From contig QILH01000148.1 in assembly GCA_003233255.1 (NCBI GenBank), positions 1-15,547 of the forward strand: a DNA stretch of 15,547 nt. The letters run 5' to 3'. The DNA is from Gammaproteobacteria bacterium (GTDB lineage Bacteria > Pseudomonadota > Gammaproteobacteria > UBA6429 > Thiohalophilaceae). The notes beneath the pieces are model-generated. The model saw nothing but the letters and a program-made list of their open reading frames with translations, did not search any database and was not told where the DNA came from. Position numbers and translations under genes: made by a program. Below, in pieces: positions 14,068 through 15,547 of the stretch (position 1 is its first letter; each line of letters begins with the position of its first letter).

Positions 14068-14475
14068 TTACTTGCGTCGAATCTGATAGCGCACACCTTT
14101 ATCAACTTTAAGATCAATGCGTACCCGTTGTTTACTCCAACCGTGAACTTTATCGTGCGCCTCGATAAAAATAATATTCTCACCTTTAGGCACCAGCACA
14201 CTCGATAAGGTACGGGTAAAAGGTTGTTCATTTTCATGAGGGTGCCAGAGTTTTCGATAACCTAACTCGGCACCTTTACTATCAACAATGCGCCAGCCAT
14301 CAGCATAGTGATCCCAGCCTTTATCATCGTGTTTGAGGGTAACATGGAATGTCCAACGATGAGCCGATGGTTCTATCATGACTTTAACAATCTCAACCGT
14401 ATTCGCCATTGCGCTTCCGGATAATATCGACAAAAACGAAACCAGGATTAGAATCATTTTATTAAGTTTGTTCAC
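14068..14475 (-). CDS. small secreted protein of unknown function
   Basis: The 135-residue product begins with a clear signal peptide (MNKLNKMILILVSFLSILSG, then SAMA with likely cleavage after Ala), so it is exported, probably to the periplasm. The mature part has the pattern WTFHVTLKHDDKGWDHYADG, then LGYRKLWHPHENEQPFTRTL and IEAHDKVHGWSKQRVRIDL. I associate this with a widespread conserved family of unknown role; it reads as an all-beta domain with several conserved His and Trp. The frame is open 31 codons further upstream inside pgpA, but GTG at 14475, with GAGGAAA eight bases ahead, is the better start. It follows pgpA by 16 bases. The His residues could bind metal, but this is speculation. 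Confidence 0.8.
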   Translation of the reverse strand: MNKLNKMILILVSFLSILSGSAMANTVEIVKVMIEPSAHRWTFHVTLKHDDKGWDHYADGWRIVDSKGAELGYRKLWHPHENEQPFTRTLSSVLVPKGENIIFIEAHDKVHGWSKQRVRIDLKVDKGVRYQIRRK

Positions 14476-14491
14476 GTTGTATTTCCTCGTA

Positions 14492-14977
14492 TTAATAGAA
14501 TAGCCAAAGACTAATATGCATCGCCGCCAAAGCAAACAAGCCTGCCAGCACATCATCCAGCATAACACCGAGCCCTCCCTTAATACGTGAATCGATCACA
14601 GATATGGGCCACGGCTTAAGGATATCGAAAATTCTGAAAAAAACAAACCCCAGCACCACCGTAGTCACACTCAGAGGGACAAATAACATGGTAATGAAAT
14701 AGCCGACGAATTCATCCCAGACGATGGCCGGATGATCATCGACGCCAAGAGCATTCGTGGTCTGTTGACATAAATAAATACCAACTAAAAAAGCAACTAT
14801 CAATGTAATTATATAAAACAGGTCAGACAGATAGATGGCCATTAACAGATACAAAGGAATCGCGACCAGCGTGCCAAATGTACCGGGTGCCTTTGGCGCC
14901 AGTCCACTACCAAACCCAAGGCTCAACAAATGGCGCGGGTCTTTTAATAACGACATAGAAACGGTTTTAACAGTCAT
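14492..14977 (-). CDS. pgpA: phosphatidylglycerophosphatase A (PgpA)
   Basis: PgpA is an inner-membrane enzyme that removes phosphate from phosphatidylglycerophosphate, the last step to phosphatidylglycerol. Its 161 residues show the family motifs in order: GSGLAPKAPGTFGTL at 23-37, DDHPAIVWDEFVGY at 80-93 with the metal-binding acidic residues, KPWPI at 121-125, and GVMLDDVLAG at 137-146. Hydrophobic helices lie between them, at about 39-70, 94-115 and 145-160. Its ATG overlaps the thiL stop as ATGA, and the thiL-pgpA pair is a standard gammaproteobacterial arrangement. Confidence 0.96.
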   Translation of the reverse strand: MTVKTVSMSLLKDPRHLLSLGFGSGLAPKAPGTFGTLVAIPLYLLMAIYLSDLFYIITLIVAFLVGIYLCQQTTNALGVDDHPAIVWDEFVGYFITMLFVPLSVTTVVLGFVFFRIFDILKPWPISVIDSRIKGGLGVMLDDVLAGLFALAAMHISLWLFY

Positions 14978-15547
14978 GATTTAGAAAAATGCTCGAAACC
15001 CATTTGATTTATCTCAGTGGTATGCGCATCTTCGACGATATACAAACCCTTGTCAGCAATAATTTTACCGATGCGAGTTATTTTACACGTCGTTTGCTCA
15101 CTAATTTTCTGAATCACAGTATGTTGATCTTTAGACGTAGTAAAACACAGCTCGTAATCATCACCGCCATATAAGGCAAGATCCAGCTCAGTATTATGCT
15201 GATTAGTTTTTGCAAACTTATGTAGTGCATCTGAACACGGTATGGCTTCTGCATACAGTTCAGCTCCCACACTGCTGCTTTCCAGAATATGCCCTAAATC
15301 TCCGGCCAGACCATCGGATACATCGATACAGGCCGTTGCGATTTTACGCAACGCCATGCCGACCTCAATACGTGGCACGGGTTTGTTTAGTCGTTCAATT
15401 AAATCGGCCTGATAAGATAGTTCATCGTCCGTTAGATTAGATAAACCACCTTCACCCTGCTGACACAGGACTAAACCAGCAGCGGCATCGCCCAGGGTGC
15501 CGGTGACATAAACATCATCACCAACGCTGGCTCCCGCGCGTTTCATT
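14974..15547 (-). CDS. thiL: thiamine-monophosphate kinase (ThiL), C-terminal part
   Basis: ThiL phosphorylates thiamine monophosphate to thiamine diphosphate, the cofactor used by Dxs among others. Only about 190 C-terminal residues lie in the window; the gene runs off the right edge and the full protein is usually near 320. What is present is the second half of the PurM/AIRS-type fold: the GDDVYVTGTLGDAAAGL strand-loop, CIDVSDGLAGDLGHI, and the YGGDDYELCFT motif near the nucleotide site. The methionine close to the window edge is internal to the family and not the true start. It is coupled to pgpA by a four-base overlap. Confidence 0.95.
   Translation of the reverse strand, partial: MKRAGASVGDDVYVTGTLGDAAAGLVLCQQGEGGLSNLTDDELSYQADLIERLNKPVPRIEVGMALRKIATACIDVSDGLAGDLGHILESSSVGAELYAEAIPCSDALHKFAKTNQHNTELDLALYGGDDYELCFTTSKDQHTVIQKISEQTTCKITRIGKIIADKGLYIVEDAHTTEINQMGFEHFSKS

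Noticed and set aside
13929..14111. 60-codon plus-strand frame in the gap after folE2
   Set aside because: It starts inside the palindromic repeat and runs into the opposite-strand secreted-protein gene; there is no ribosome binding site.

Overview
The window looks like ordinary chromosome from a gammaproteobacterium of moderate GC content. Three gene orders point there: pcnB-folK-panB-panC-panD, xseB-ispA-dxs, and thiL-pgpA close to dxs. The protein sequences fit too, including poly(A) polymerase I, a type II FPP synthase and a CCA-encoding tRNA-Leu. I cannot name a genus. An anaerobe-type or free-living lifestyle is only hinted at, by a rubrerythrin cluster.

Layout, left to right. Positions 1-203 hold a doubtful gene tail and a minus-strand tRNA-Leu(CAA). 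Positions 259-4943 are a minus-strand metabolic run, transcribed pcnB, folK, a deoxynucleoside kinase, panB, panC, panD. FolK makes a folate precursor, and PanB, PanC and PanD together make pantothenate for coenzyme A. Several junctions overlap or nearly touch. Positions 5092-5225 hold a strongly palindromic repeat of the kind linked to REP-associated tyrosine transposases. Positions 5219-9146 are a second minus-strand run: rubrerythrin, a two-cluster Fe-S CCG-domain protein, a DUF3501 protein, a small unknown, and a zinc-ribbon membrane protein. A near-perfect 7-1-7 operator-like palindrome lies in front of rubrerythrin.

Positions 9380-13783 are a plus-strand run: xseB, ispA, dxs, a QueD-like pterin synthase and folE2. 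IspA and Dxs act in isoprenoid synthesis. FolE2 makes dihydroneopterin triphosphate from GTP, the substrate of QueD and of folate synthesis. Positions 13784-14067 are a gene-free convergent gap containing a second, unrelated palindromic repeat. Positions 14068-15547 are minus strand: thiL (cut by the window end), pgpA, and a small secreted protein of unknown function.

Most of the window is housekeeping. The part most worth a second look is the rubrerythrin / Fe-S protein / DUF3501 cluster with its palindromic control region. It has the look of a peroxide- or iron-responsive redox system whose electron path is not defined. The two palindromic repeats and the small uncharacterised secreted and membrane proteins come next.
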